DNA of 64,000 nucleotides, from assembly GCA_938084835.1 (NCBI GenBank), contig CALKER010000007.1, forward strand, positions 310,001-374,000, given 5' to 3'. Under the pieces are notes generated by a model. It saw only the letters and a list, made by a program, of their open reading frames with translations. It was not told where the DNA came from and made no database searches. Each line of letters opens with the position of its first letter. Position 1 is the first letter of the stretch. Origin of the DNA: an uncultured Thermoguttaceae bacterium. Its GTDB lineage: Bacteria > Planctomycetota > Planctomycetia > Pirellulales > Thermoguttaceae. The position numbers were made by a program, and so were the translations under genes. Shown one piece after another: positions 18,882 to 27,959 of this stretch.

Positions 18882-19119
18882 TCGGCAGCGGATTTGCTCC
18901 CATGTCGGGAGCGACATCTAGGAAAATGTGTCACCGTGGTTATTTTCCGCGGGCTCAGTAGGGAGATACCAACCGCCCGAGCGAGAACAAGCCACGTGTC
19001 GAAGCGTGTCAACAAACCCGTTACGCCTCACCGGTTGTTCCTTAAAGGACGACCAGACCTACGGCAACTAACGTTTCCACCGGTGGGCAGAAGGTAATAG
19101 TCGAAAAGGTCACCTGCCT

Positions 19120-19848
19120 GTGCGTCGCCGATCTCTTCCCCCAAAGCCCCCCGCTCCTCAAGGCGCACCGGAGTGGGTGCTCACCTACGGCGACATGATG
19201 TCGCTTCTTTTGACGTTCTTTGTGCTCCTATTTTCGATGAGCGAGCTTAAGCGCGAAGAAAGCGTGCTTCTTCTTGAATCCCTGCGGCGGCGCTTTGGGA
19301 ACGAAACAGCACCGCTTAGCGTGATGCCGGGAGTCCATCGCCCCACTGCGGCGCGGACTCAAAAGCACCCCAGTCTGGACCGTGCGCAAATGCGAGACAC
19401 CCATACCGGCGGCGACCGCGTCCGCGCCCCCACCGGAGATCACCCGCGCGTGCAGACCGTTCGCACGCAGGCGCAGGTGATCGAGGGCGCCGCGGTGTAC
19501 TTCGCCGGTGGCTCAGCCGATCTCACCGACCAGGCCCGCCAAACCCTTGCCAAGGTCTTGGACCAAATCGCGGGCAAACCTCAAAAGATCGAGGTCCGTG
19601 GTCATACTTCCCCGCTTCCCTTGCCGCCCGGCTCACCCTTTCGCACTCATCGCGAGCTCTCTTTTGCCCGCGCCAGTGCCGTGGTCGACTACCTAGTTTC
19701 TTTGGGCATCGAACGTCAGAGATTGCGCATCGCGGTGGCTGCCGAAACCGAGCCCCTCACTGTGCCCTCCCGCCCTGAACTCCACTATCTTAATGACCGG
19801 GCGGAACTTATCATCCTCGACGAACTTGTCGACGACTTCACCCGTTAG
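19120..19848 (+). CDS. motB: flagellar motor stator protein MotB
   Basis: 242 residues starting at GTG. A short N-terminus with a Pro-rich segment is followed by PEWVLTYGDMMSLLLTFFVL, which holds the conserved ion-carrying Asp at position 25 and one membrane helix (about 26-43). A linker with poorly conserved residues (about 60-105) precedes the OmpA-like peptidoglycan-binding domain (about 110-238; VYFAGGSADL, VRGHTS, SFARASAVVDYLVSLGI). The gene lies 238 bp after motA, more than usual, but no other gene fits between. It anchors the stator to the cell wall. Confidence 0.9.
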   Translation: MRRRSLPPKPPAPQGAPEWVLTYGDMMSLLLTFFVLLFSMSELKREESVLLLESLRRRFGNETAPLSVMPGVHRPTAARTQKHPSLDRAQMRDTHTGGDRVRAPTGDHPRVQTVRTQAQVIEGAAVYFAGGSADLTDQARQTLAKVLDQIAGKPQKIEVRGHTSPLPLPPGSPFRTHRELSFARASAVVDYLVSLGIERQRLRIAVAAETEPLTVPSRPELHYLNDRAELIILDELVDDFTR

Positions 19849-20179
19849 GGCCCTGAGGCTGAGCCTCCCGCAGACCTTTACGAGGCCTTCAATGTCAAAA
19901 CAAAATTGGCAACCGTACATTCCACAGCTAGCAACTGCTGAAGCTACAAAGTTGGCTTAGGATCGCCCCCCTGGGTCAACGCTCATTTCATCAACGGAAG
20001 CCCAACCCCACAGCAATCATGAAGATACAGAAAAACAGGCCCTTTGCTCCTGCAGAGAGCTGGCGGGCGGTACAATCTTTAGTGGCGTGGCAGCATCCTT
20101 TTCACTTTCCGCTGGGCCCACGGCGAGCGTACCGTTCCGCGTAAGCTGCAAAGCCCGGTGTTTGGCTAAGGAGGCCCTC
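19849..20179. other. intergenic region motB-thiL
   Basis: 331 bases with no supported gene. No clear terminator hairpin with a U-run is seen at the end of the flagellar cluster. Confidence 0.4.
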
Positions 20180-21097
20180 ATGGAGCAGGAGTGGATTGCC
20201 TACTTGCGCAGAGTCATACCCCCTTCGGATTTCGTGCCAGTCGGAATCGGGGATGACGCGGCGGTGGTGGACCTTGGGGAACACACTCGAGGTGTACTAG
20301 CCGTGGACATCGTCAGCGACGGGGTGGACTTTTACCTCTCCGAGATCGACCCCGCCCTAGCCGGCCGAAAGGCCCTGGCCGTGAATCTCAGTGACTTGGC
20401 AGCGATGGCCGCCCGGCCGCTGGCAGCTTTAGTGGCAGTGGGGCTTCCCCGGCCTCGGGCCCGAGAACTTGCCGAACAGCTTTACGCGGGAATGCTCCCA
20501 CTTGCCGAAAAGTTCGGCCTAAGCCTGGTAGGAGGCGATACGCACGTTTGGGACGGCCCTCTGTTTATGGCGGTCACTGTGCTGGGAGTCCCCGGACCCG
20601 GGGGCATCTGGCGCCGAACTGGCGCCCGCCCGGGCGATGCGATCGTGGTCACCGGCTGCTTCGGAGGCAGCATCCTTGGCAAACATCTATCGTTTGAACC
20701 CCGAGTTCGGGAAGCCCTCTACATGGCCGAGCATTTCGCAATTCACGCCGCGATTGACGTCAGCGACGGACTGCTTCTTGATCTGCACCGAGTTGCTGAG
20801 GCCTCGGGAGTTGGGGCAGAAGTGAATCTCGACCGTGTCCCAATTGATCCGGCCGCCCATGCACTAAGCGCTACCTCCGGGGGCAAAAAGTCCCCTCTGG
20901 AACATGCCCTAAGCGACGGGGAAGATTTCGAGCTAATACTGGCCCTTCCTCCCGACGAAGCCAACCGTCTTTTAAACGATCCCAATCTTGACCTGCCACT
21001 CACGATCATCGGTCGCTTTACCGAGGAGCCGGGCCTGGTGGGTCGCAAAGGTGCTGAGTCTATACCGCTAACACCTGCCGGGTATATCCACCGCTGA
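20180..21097 (+). CDS. thiL: thiamine-monophosphate kinase ThiL
   Basis: 305-residue kinase that phosphorylates thiamine monophosphate to thiamine diphosphate. It belongs to the PurM/ThiL/HypE/SelD fold. The ATP-binding GIGDDAAVV (near 24), the metal-binding LSDLAAMAA segment, LVGGDTH, the DVSDGLLLDL stretch (about 195-203) and a SDGEDFELILAL block are all present and in order. ATG 20180 is preferred, as AAGGAGG lies about 6 bases before it; an upstream frame-open extension has no such site. No other thiamine gene is nearby, so it probably has its own promoter. Confidence 0.93.
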   Translation: MEQEWIAYLRRVIPPSDFVPVGIGDDAAVVDLGEHTRGVLAVDIVSDGVDFYLSEIDPALAGRKALAVNLSDLAAMAARPLAALVAVGLPRPRARELAEQLYAGMLPLAEKFGLSLVGGDTHVWDGPLFMAVTVLGVPGPGGIWRRTGARPGDAIVVTGCFGGSILGKHLSFEPRVREALYMAEHFAIHAAIDVSDGLLLDLHRVAEASGVGAEVNLDRVPIDPAAHALSATSGGKKSPLEHALSDGEDFELILALPPDEANRLLNDPNLDLPLTIIGRFTEEPGLVGRKGAESIPLTPAGYIHR

Positions 21098-22493
21098 TCT
21101 CCTCAGGAGACCCAACTGTCCCAGCAGCTAGCTTACCTTAAAGCCGCTTGCCCTCTTCGGCATTAACGCAAGGATTTCAGCGGGAGGCATCCTGCCGAAT
21201 CCCTGTGTTCAACAAAGCTCGTCACGGCCGCTTGGACCGCATGCCATCGCGGCAAACAAGTGGCTGGCGTCCCCGCTTTCATTTTCGCGGAGTTAACCCA
21301 GTACTTGCGGAGTCACCCCATTAAATAAGGTGAAGTTGATTCGGAACCTAAGGCGGAGTTGACCTGATACCTAAGTATACGTGGAAAGCAAATATTCTCA
21401 GCACACTGACAAACCCACGTTTGACCGATACCGAAGCATGCGGGGAAACGAGGCCGAGTGGGAGGCGACGGCGATTGCCGATAAACCGACACCTAAATAC
21501 GCGGGGAAAGGAGAGGGCTCGCGGAAAGCAGTTTGCGATCGGGATGACAAACGCCTCTGGCTCCCGCTTCGCCAGTCTTTCAAGGAGGCGATCCTTGGAC
21601 TACCGCACCTAGTGTCTCCGGCAGCCGTTCTTTAGCTTAAAGCACCGGCTTTTGCCCGGAATACCCACGGCAATCGATCAGTAGCCCGGCGGAGCATCTT
21701 TCAGTCAACGCCCAGGCTAAGGCTAGCGGAGGCCCGTCTTGCCACCCCGTGCAACAAACGCCTACAATGAGCTCAGATTTCCGCCTGCATTTCCAGAAAG
21801 GTCGTTGGCAGGCCTCTCTTCCCGAGGTATCCGCCTCACCTAGATGGGGGAGACTTTATTTTTATGTAGCCTCCTTCCTTAGTATAAAAACTGGCAAACT
21901 TCGTCAAACTTGGGCAGCGCAACGGGATTCAACCCGAATTGGCGTGTTCCCCGGGCAATCGTGTGGCAAGCCGTCAAGCTAGTAATTACGCTTTTTACTC
22001 GGGGAGGTTACACATTATTTCGGCAGTGACCCTTCTGCCAGTCCCCATCGCTCCCGACGTTATCCAAGTGAAGTGTGGGCCTTGGGACAAGCCATCGCGT
22101 GAGGACCTTGCCAAGCCTGTGGCGCCTGTGATTGACCTGCTAGCACCCAAGGTACTTCCTAAGCCAGGGAGGTTTCCCGTCGGACAAGCACCATTGTCTA
22201 CGTGGTCATAGATAGGTCCGACCGATCAGGGAACGACCTGCAACAGATCACTTTGTCCACAGCTCGGAGGCTGTACAGAGGCCTTTTGCAACAGCCGGTA
22301 TATCCCGCTTTGAGCCGGCCACTGGCAGCTACTTCTAAAAGAATAGAACTTCCGAGGCGAAGTGGGGTGTTTGGCACAAGCGTCGATCGGCCGCTTGTAC
22401 GCCTCAGGAGGTAACCAAGGGCCCTGAGAACGTTGTGGCCCTAGGCACGGTTTGCCTGAGGGTCAAAGCCATGGGAAATCAGGGAGAAACTGA
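21098..22493. other. gene-poor region between thiL and the oxidoreductase
   Basis: About 1.4 kb with no supported coding region; short open frames lack ribosome sites and family features. It contains the interspersed repeat array at 21231-21511. Otherwise nothing is recognised. Confidence 0.5.
21231..21511. repeat. degenerate interspersed direct repeats, period about 62 bp
   Basis: Three clear repeat units of about 31 bases start near 21358, 21420 and 21481. Each has the pattern ACC-GATACC-(T/G)AA-TA-CG-GGGAAA. Two weaker units are near 21292 and 21231. The ACC cores are at 21236, 21296, 21362, 21424 and 21485, so the spacing is 60, 66, 62 and 61. By eye, the third and fourth units match at 22 of 31 positions, and the second and third at about 24 of 31 with one gap. 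The sequences between units do not resemble each other. The geometry is like a CRISPR array, but the repeats are too diverged to call one and no cas gene is near. Confidence 0.5.
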
Positions 22494-23768
22494 ATGACTA
22501 CTTCAGCCTTAGGTCGTGTGGATGTACTCGTGATAGGCGGAGGCGGTATCGTCCACGACCAGATCCTCCCCTCCCTTTACCATCTGCAACGGCTGGGGCT
22601 GGTGGGACCGATAAAGATTTGCGACACTCGCTCCACCCCCCTTCGCGCCTTAAACGAAAGCGCTATGCTTCGGGAGGCCTTTCCTGATCAGACATTCATC
22701 CCTCATCCCCCGCTTGATACCCATCCGGAGATAGCGCATCCGGAACTTTATCGGCAGGTCCTCGCCGAGCAAAAAGAACGGCAGCTCGTGATCGTCACCG
22801 TGCCCGATCATCTTCATGGACCTCTCATCTGGGCCGCCCTAGAACACAATCAGCACGTGCTGTGTGTCTCACCACTTGTAGGCACATATCAGGAGGCACA
22901 ACGGATTGCCCAGCAAGCTTTCCAGCAAGGGCTGCTAGTGGCGGTGGAATATCATAAACGCTTCAATCGGGGGGCGCTGGATGCTAGGCTTCAGTACCGC
23001 CGAGGACGTTTCGGGCATTTTCGCCTTGGCGAGGCCAAGCTCATCGAGCCATTCTCCCGCCGCTATTCCGACTTGCAGCACTGGTTTACAAAGGAAAATG
23101 CCAACCCGTTTACTTCTTTGGGCTGCCACTACGTGGACCTTGTGTATTACATCACCGGTCTGCGACCAGTGGAGGTGGCTGTCCGTGGTGTGGAAGAATC
23201 GCTCCCCAGCGGCCAAGTGGGCTATCTGTGGTCGGCCGGTCGGGTCGTGTGGGAAAACGGGGCCATCCTGTCGGTCCTCAACGGATTTGGCTATCCGGAC
23301 GAAGCTCCGGGCAGCAGCCACCAGGGCCTGGTCATGTACTGCGAAGGTCCCACTCGGGCCGGAATCATCGAACATGATGGCCAATGTTGCGGCATGGGGC
23401 ACGGGTATATCGATCACCTCTCAGGCGCCCCGTACCGCCTCATTCACCCCGACTCTTTCCGCTTGGTTCCATGGGAAGGTGAAGGTCTTAAGCCCGTCGG
23501 CTCTATTTATGATTCAATGGCCGCCGTGGTGCAGGCCGCCCTTCAAGTGAACCTTGCCGGCGCCGGCTTTGCTCCCGAGGATAGTCTCCGCGCCCGACAG
23601 CGCACACTCACAGCAATCAACGACCGCGGCCTTCTGGCAACCCCCGCCAACAGTTATATCAATGAGTTGGTCATCGAGGCTGCCCGGCTTTCCATCCTCC
23701 ACGCGGGTATGCCCGTTGAGATCCGTTACGACCAACCACCCTGTGTGAGCCTCCGGATCAAACCGTAG
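22494..23768 (+). CDS. Gfo/Idh/MocA family oxidoreductase, non-canonical active site
   Basis: 424 residues. The N-terminal Rossmann fold shows VLVIGGGGIVHDQ (about 11-23) and VTVPDHLHGPLIWAALE, as in NAD(P)-dependent sugar dehydrogenases. The C-terminal domain holds EYHKRFN (152-158) and NPFTSLGCHYVDLVYYITG, the usual substrate-binding beta-sheet helix with its His. The EKP motif normally found at the end of the Rossmann fold is replaced by CVSPLV (124-129), so the usual catalytic Lys is missing, although K155 could substitute. The gene stands alone between two long intergenic regions. Substrate cannot be read from the sequence. Confidence 0.8.
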   Translation: MTTSALGRVDVLVIGGGGIVHDQILPSLYHLQRLGLVGPIKICDTRSTPLRALNESAMLREAFPDQTFIPHPPLDTHPEIAHPELYRQVLAEQKERQLVIVTVPDHLHGPLIWAALEHNQHVLCVSPLVGTYQEAQRIAQQAFQQGLLVAVEYHKRFNRGALDARLQYRRGRFGHFRLGEAKLIEPFSRRYSDLQHWFTKENANPFTSLGCHYVDLVYYITGLRPVEVAVRGVEESLPSGQVGYLWSAGRVVWENGAILSVLNGFGYPDEAPGSSHQGLVMYCEGPTRAGIIEHDGQCCGMGHGYIDHLSGAPYRLIHPDSFRLVPWEGEGLKPVGSIYDSMAAVVQAALQVNLAGAGFAPEDSLRARQRTLTAINDRGLLATPANSYINELVIEAARLSILHAGMPVEIRYDQPPCVSLRIKP

Positions 23769-24613
23769 CGGTTTTCCGACAAGCCCGAAGCTCTTCCCCG
23801 CTGGCGAGGGGAAAAGTGTGTTCCCTCGAAGGTACTTGCAGGCTGGCAGTGGCGAAAAGCCATGGGACTGTCCGGTCCGCCTTTGCCCTCAAGATGAAAA
23901 ACGTGCATCGCGAACCGACCGAAATCGCAATTGCATTCTGACTGCCAAGGCTCGTAGGATCACCCTCCGGGAATTGGTTGGCCTCGTCCGGCATTTTCTT
24001 TACGGGTGAATTTATTCCGCCGGAAATCGAAGCTCGGATGAAACTTTGGAATCGGGGGGAATATTCCCCCAATTAGACTTAGGCGGGAAAGTCGATGCGT
24101 TGTAAGGCGTTTTCGGTTGCGGAGTCAAAACTGCCCTTGGCAGAGCCCAGCGCGTATCCCTGGCCAATCGGGGTGCCAGCCGATCAAAACTGCCAAACCG
24201 CCGAAAAGCTGCGGGCCTGCGGCGATAACCCGAAAGCCCGGATCGAGAGGCTCCATTCGAAATCTTCCCAAAACCTTTAAGGGTGCAAGACCTACTTTTC
24301 GTTCGAAGAAGTAGCGCCGCTTCGTAGAACCCACGAGCGAACTGGGCATAGAGCGAGGAAAAGTAGTCCTGGACCAAACTTGCGGGGCGTAGTTTGAGGG
24401 TATACCCACTGCCTAAGCGGCAGATTCGGAATTTTCCTTCGGGTGCTAAAAAGCCGAAGTTCGGCCTCCTCCTTAAGCCCAAACTGTAAATTCAAGAGCA
24501 AACTGCTAGATGACTCCCCGATAGAGCCTCCGACGCTACGGAATGTTTCTGAAGATAACTTAGACAAGCCTTCCTAGAGAAACTTGATTAGTGTGGAACG
24601 GAGTCCACGAAGT
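23769..24613. other. intergenic region
   Basis: About 845 bases without a supported gene. It contains a perfect 16-base palindrome (GGGGGAATATTCCCCC) at 24055-24070. Confidence 0.4.
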
Positions 24614-25411
24614 ATGGACGACCAAAGCTTTGTCGATATTCATTGTCATATTCTCCCCGGTTTAGACGATGGACCTTCCACGTGGGAGGAGTCGCTGCAA
24701 ATGGCAGAATTTGCCGTTTCGCAAGGGGTGGTCACGCTTGTGGCGACTCCACACCAGCTGGGAGCTTTTTCTCAAAATTCGGCCGACATCATTAGGGAGA
24801 CGTGGAAAGAGTTTAAAGACAAGTTGAACGAGGAGAATATTCCTCTTCAGGTGGAATGTGGGGCGGATATTCGAATCGAGCCGGAACTGCCGGCGAAAGT
24901 TGCCCGCGGCGAAATATTGCCGCTCGGCCCAGCCGGCCGATATGTTCTCGTCGAGCCACCTCCGGATGTGGCCATTCCGCTTGGTTGGGTGGTCGACGCC
25001 CTCAAGCCCCTCGGCCTTACGCCGATCCTCACCCACCCCGAAAGGGCCGGCCTTCTGAGTCGGCAGCTCGACCTATTGCGCCACTGGGTCGCAAAAGGGG
25101 GGCTTATCCAACTAACGGGTGGCAGCTTGATGGGGGCTTTTGGGTTGGAGGTTCAAGCTCGGGCGGAACGCTTACTTTACGAAGGGCTTGTCCATGTCGT
25201 AGCTTCCGATGCCCACGGCATTTTCCGCCGGCGCCCGTTGTGGCAACGATTTTATGAGCGATTAAAAGAGTTAGTAGGCAGTCAAGGTGCAGATCTCCTT
25301 TGCCGCCAAAACCCAAGACGAATTATCCATGGGCAGAAAATCCTCTCCCTTGACATTACTGGCATCTCTCTCGTGCGGATCGTTCGGCGGATCTTGCTTC
25401 GGGCCGGCTAA
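24614..25411 (+). CDS. PHP-family tyrosine-protein phosphatase, CpsB/YwqE-like
   Basis: 265 residues. The metal-dependent PHP signature motifs appear in order: DIHCHILPGLDDGP near the start, VATPHQ, ECGADIR, LTHPERA and ASDAHG. These are the motifs of CpsB/Wzb-type manganese-dependent protein tyrosine phosphatases, which dephosphorylate the bacterial tyrosine kinase that controls polysaccharide chain export. No kinase or polysaccharide gene is adjacent, so the partner is elsewhere. ATG 24614 (MDDQSFVDIHCH) is chosen because it fits the family N-terminus and has GGAG about 10 bases upstream. A few upstream in-frame start codons are possible. Confidence 0.85.
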   Translation: MDDQSFVDIHCHILPGLDDGPSTWEESLQMAEFAVSQGVVTLVATPHQLGAFSQNSADIIRETWKEFKDKLNEENIPLQVECGADIRIEPELPAKVARGEILPLGPAGRYVLVEPPPDVAIPLGWVVDALKPLGLTPILTHPERAGLLSRQLDLLRHWVAKGGLIQLTGGSLMGAFGLEVQARAERLLYEGLVHVVASDAHGIFRRRPLWQRFYERLKELVGSQGADLLCRQNPRRIIHGQKILSLDITGISLVRIVRRILLRAG

Positions 25412-25620
25412 CGAAAATTGGTCACCGTGTAACACTAGGCCAAACTGCCACACAAGCTACAGGGTTGTGCTCAGCCACAGGGGTCAACAACGAAGGTAGG
25501 CGAAAAAGGCCAAAAATGTCTCTGAGCAGCGATCTAACGAATCTTTGCAGTCACTCCGAAGCCGGAACTGGCTTTCGTCTGGGCAGTGGTCGTGCACTCC
25601 GGCTTCGCTTCGAGGTGCCT

Positions 25621-26484
25621 ATGATTGGGAAAAAGCCACCCCGCGTGTCCTTACATGCCCCATATTGGCTAGTACCAAGTGGCAAGTCTTCCAACCTGTG
25701 CACTGCGGGGGCTTCTGCGTTGATAGCTGGGGCCCTCCTGGTAGGCCTTCACTCCTGGGATATTCGGGGGCAGGAGCCGGTTTGGCAAGAAGTACTGCAA
25801 GCGGGCTCGTTTATTTGCCATGCGGAGTTTCCCTTCTCACAAACTTCGGCTGTAAGGGATCAGCTTCTCCGGCTCGAACATGACCTTGCGCACGCCTTGG
25901 GCATCGAGCCTCGACCTATCCTGGTGGAAGTTTTTCTGTTAGCCGACCAGTCCCGGTACCGAGCTTTCCTTGCCCATTACTTTCCGGACGTCCCCTATCG
26001 CCGGGCCCTGTACATCCGTCGCGACGGAAGGACCATGGTGATGACGTTCCGCAGCCCTCAGTTGGAGGTGGACCTGCGGCACGAATGCGTGCACGCACTT
26101 TTACACGGCTGGCTTCCTTATCTGCCCTTATGGCTTGACGAGGGCCTGGCGAAGTACTTCGAACAACCACCAGGTCGCCGAGCGTTCGAACATCCTTACC
26201 TCCGCACGGTTCGCTTCCAGGCATGGCTAGGGTATCGGCTCGCTCTAGAAGAACTGGAGTCTCTCCACGATATGACCCAGATGGGAGCGCGCGAATATCG
26301 CGCAAGCTGGGCGTGGGTGCACTACTTACTGCACGGCCCGGCGGAAGTTAATGAGGAGCTTCGGGCCTACCTCCAAGAGATCCAGCGCCTTAACATGCCG
26401 GGGCCCCTTTCCGTAAGGCTTCGAAAACAGGTCCCCGACTTAGAAAAAAGTTTCCTCGCCCATTTTCGCTCGTGGAAGCCTTGA
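25621..26484 (+). CDS. secreted or membrane-anchored HExxH metallopeptidase-like protein (DUF1570/peptidase MA-like)
   Basis: About 287 residues. A hydrophobic segment (AGASALIAGALLVGL, about 29-43) suggests a signal anchor. The core has the zinc motif HECVH (in LRHECVHALLHG) and, after a short gap, LWLDEGLAKYFE, which supplies the third ligand Glu as in gluzincin-type and DUF1570 proteins common in planctomycetes. The C-terminal half is helical (WAWVHYLLHG). GAGGTG lies just before ATG 25621; an in-frame ATG at 25516 would add 35 residues. Substrate is unknown. It ends 24 bp from the convergent cardiolipin synthase gene. Confidence 0.7.
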   Translation: MIGKKPPRVSLHAPYWLVPSGKSSNLCTAGASALIAGALLVGLHSWDIRGQEPVWQEVLQAGSFICHAEFPFSQTSAVRDQLLRLEHDLAHALGIEPRPILVEVFLLADQSRYRAFLAHYFPDVPYRRALYIRRDGRTMVMTFRSPQLEVDLRHECVHALLHGWLPYLPLWLDEGLAKYFEQPPGRRAFEHPYLRTVRFQAWLGYRLALEELESLHDMTQMGAREYRASWAWVHYLLHGPAEVNEELRAYLQEIQRLNMPGPLSVRLRKQVPDLEKSFLAHFRSWKP

Positions 26485-26507
26485 GAACCCCTAAAGACTC
26501 CTCGTCG

Positions 26508-27959
26508 CTAAAGGAGGGGACTCATCAGACGAGCAATCCCAGCAAAAGTTTTTATCCATTCCGGCCGGGCCTCCCACTCCTCCGCGGTCAACATCCGCGA
26601 GCGATTCAAGTAGTCGAATTGTCGGCGCCTGAGCTCCGCTGTGACCCGCTCCCCGTACAGGAGCAAGTTCACCTCGAAATTTAGGCTAAAGGATCGGATA
26701 TCGAAATTGCCCGTCCCCAAAAAGGCAAAGCTGTTGTCGATGGTCATTGTCTTGGCATGGAGCAGCCCGGGACGGTAGAGATAGATCTTACAGCCTAAAT
26801 CGAGCAAATCGCCGAAGTACGACCAAGCGGCTGCCCCCACGAGGGTCTTGTCGCACTTTTCGGGCACGATCAAAATGACTTCGACCCCGCGGAGGACGGC
26901 GATTTGCACCGCCTGAAGGAAGGATTGATCCGGCACAAAATAGGGAGTGGTGACTATCACCTGCTGACGAGCAGTGTGGAGTGCGCCGATCACCATCCGA
27001 TGGTAATTTTCCACAGGATAAGTAGGGCCACTGGGCAGCACCTGGATGGGCACATCACCGCAAGGTTCCACCGCCGGGAAACATGCCGGACTCTCCACTA
27101 TTTCTTCCGTTTCGAAGTACCAATCTCCGAGGAAGACGGCCTGGAGAGCCAGTACGGCCGGCCCTTCCACCCGCGCGGTCATGTCATGCCAGGCCAGGCC
27201 CCGCCGACCGTAGTCAGGGTTAATGATGTTTTGCGATCCCGTATATCCGATCCTCCCGTCGATGACCACAATCTTGCGATGGTTGCGTAGATCAATCCTG
27301 GCCACAGTGCGGCGGAAAAGTCCCACCGGCAATGCCGCTTGAACGCGGACACCCTGGCGAGTCATCCTGGGGGCCAGCCGGCGAAACATGGCCCGCGAGC
27401 CTACTGCGTCGGCCAACAGCCGACAGCTCACACCGCGACGCGCTGCTGCCGCTAACGCCTCCGCCACCCGCACCGACGTCTCATCGTCGTGGAAGATATA
27501 AAACAACATGTGGATGTGGTCCGATGCCCGATTGATATCATCCACCAGCTGGTCAATTACCTCCTCCGTCTCCGTGAGAAGCTCCACCCTGTTGCCCCCC
27601 AAAATGGGCATCTGACCCAGCCGCTCCGCCAAGCGGACTGCAGACGAAGCCTCCGCAGGGACCGCCGGGTTTATCGCCGGAACATGTTGCGAAAGTTGGC
27701 CTAGGTGCCGATGGAAGTTCGCCAGCAGCTGCCGATACCGCTCCACCCGACGCCTCGGCAGGCGGTTTGTGCCTACCAAAAGAAAAAGGACTAGTCCAAC
27801 CCACGGAAGGAAAAAAATCACCGTCAGCCATGCCAGCGCAGTGTTCGGACTTCGCCGTCGCGGGACGACCACAAGCATGACTAGGCGGATGATCCACTCT
27901 GTGACGTAAAAGACAAGATAGACGGCTTCCCGGGTTTGAGACTCGGTCCAGAACGGCAT
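26508..27959 (-). CDS. cls: cardiolipin synthase (phospholipase D family)
   Basis: 483 residues. Two N-terminal membrane helices (about 15-33 and 42-61) are followed by two phospholipase-D domains. The HKD motifs are HRKIVVIDGRIGYTGSQN and HAKTMTIDNSFAFLGTGN, each with the His, Lys and Asp intact. This matches ClsA-type enzymes, which condense two phosphatidylglycerol molecules to cardiolipin and glycerol in the inner membrane. ATG 27959 is chosen, with GGGGGA about 10 bases upstream; a TTG at 27977 is also in frame. The gene is alone on the minus strand here and is convergent with the peptidase gene. Confidence 0.93.
   Translation of the reverse strand: MPFWTESQTREAVYLVFYVTEWIIRLVMLVVVPRRRSPNTALAWLTVIFFLPWVGLVLFLLVGTNRLPRRRVERYRQLLANFHRHLGQLSQHVPAINPAVPAEASSAVRLAERLGQMPILGGNRVELLTETEEVIDQLVDDINRASDHIHMLFYIFHDDETSVRVAEALAAAARRGVSCRLLADAVGSRAMFRRLAPRMTRQGVRVQAALPVGLFRRTVARIDLRNHRKIVVIDGRIGYTGSQNIINPDYGRRGLAWHDMTARVEGPAVLALQAVFLGDWYFETEEIVESPACFPAVEPCGDVPIQVLPSGPTYPVENYHRMVIGALHTARQQVIVTTPYFVPDQSFLQAVQIAVLRGVEVILIVPEKCDKTLVGAAAWSYFGDLLDLGCKIYLYRPGLLHAKTMTIDNSFAFLGTGNFDIRSFSLNFEVNLLLYGERVTAELRRRQFDYLNRSRMLTAEEWEARPEWIKTFAGIARLMSPLL

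Noticed and set aside
21939..22211. 90-codon frame in the gap before the oxidoreductase
   Set aside because: No ribosome site, no recognisable domain and no operon context.
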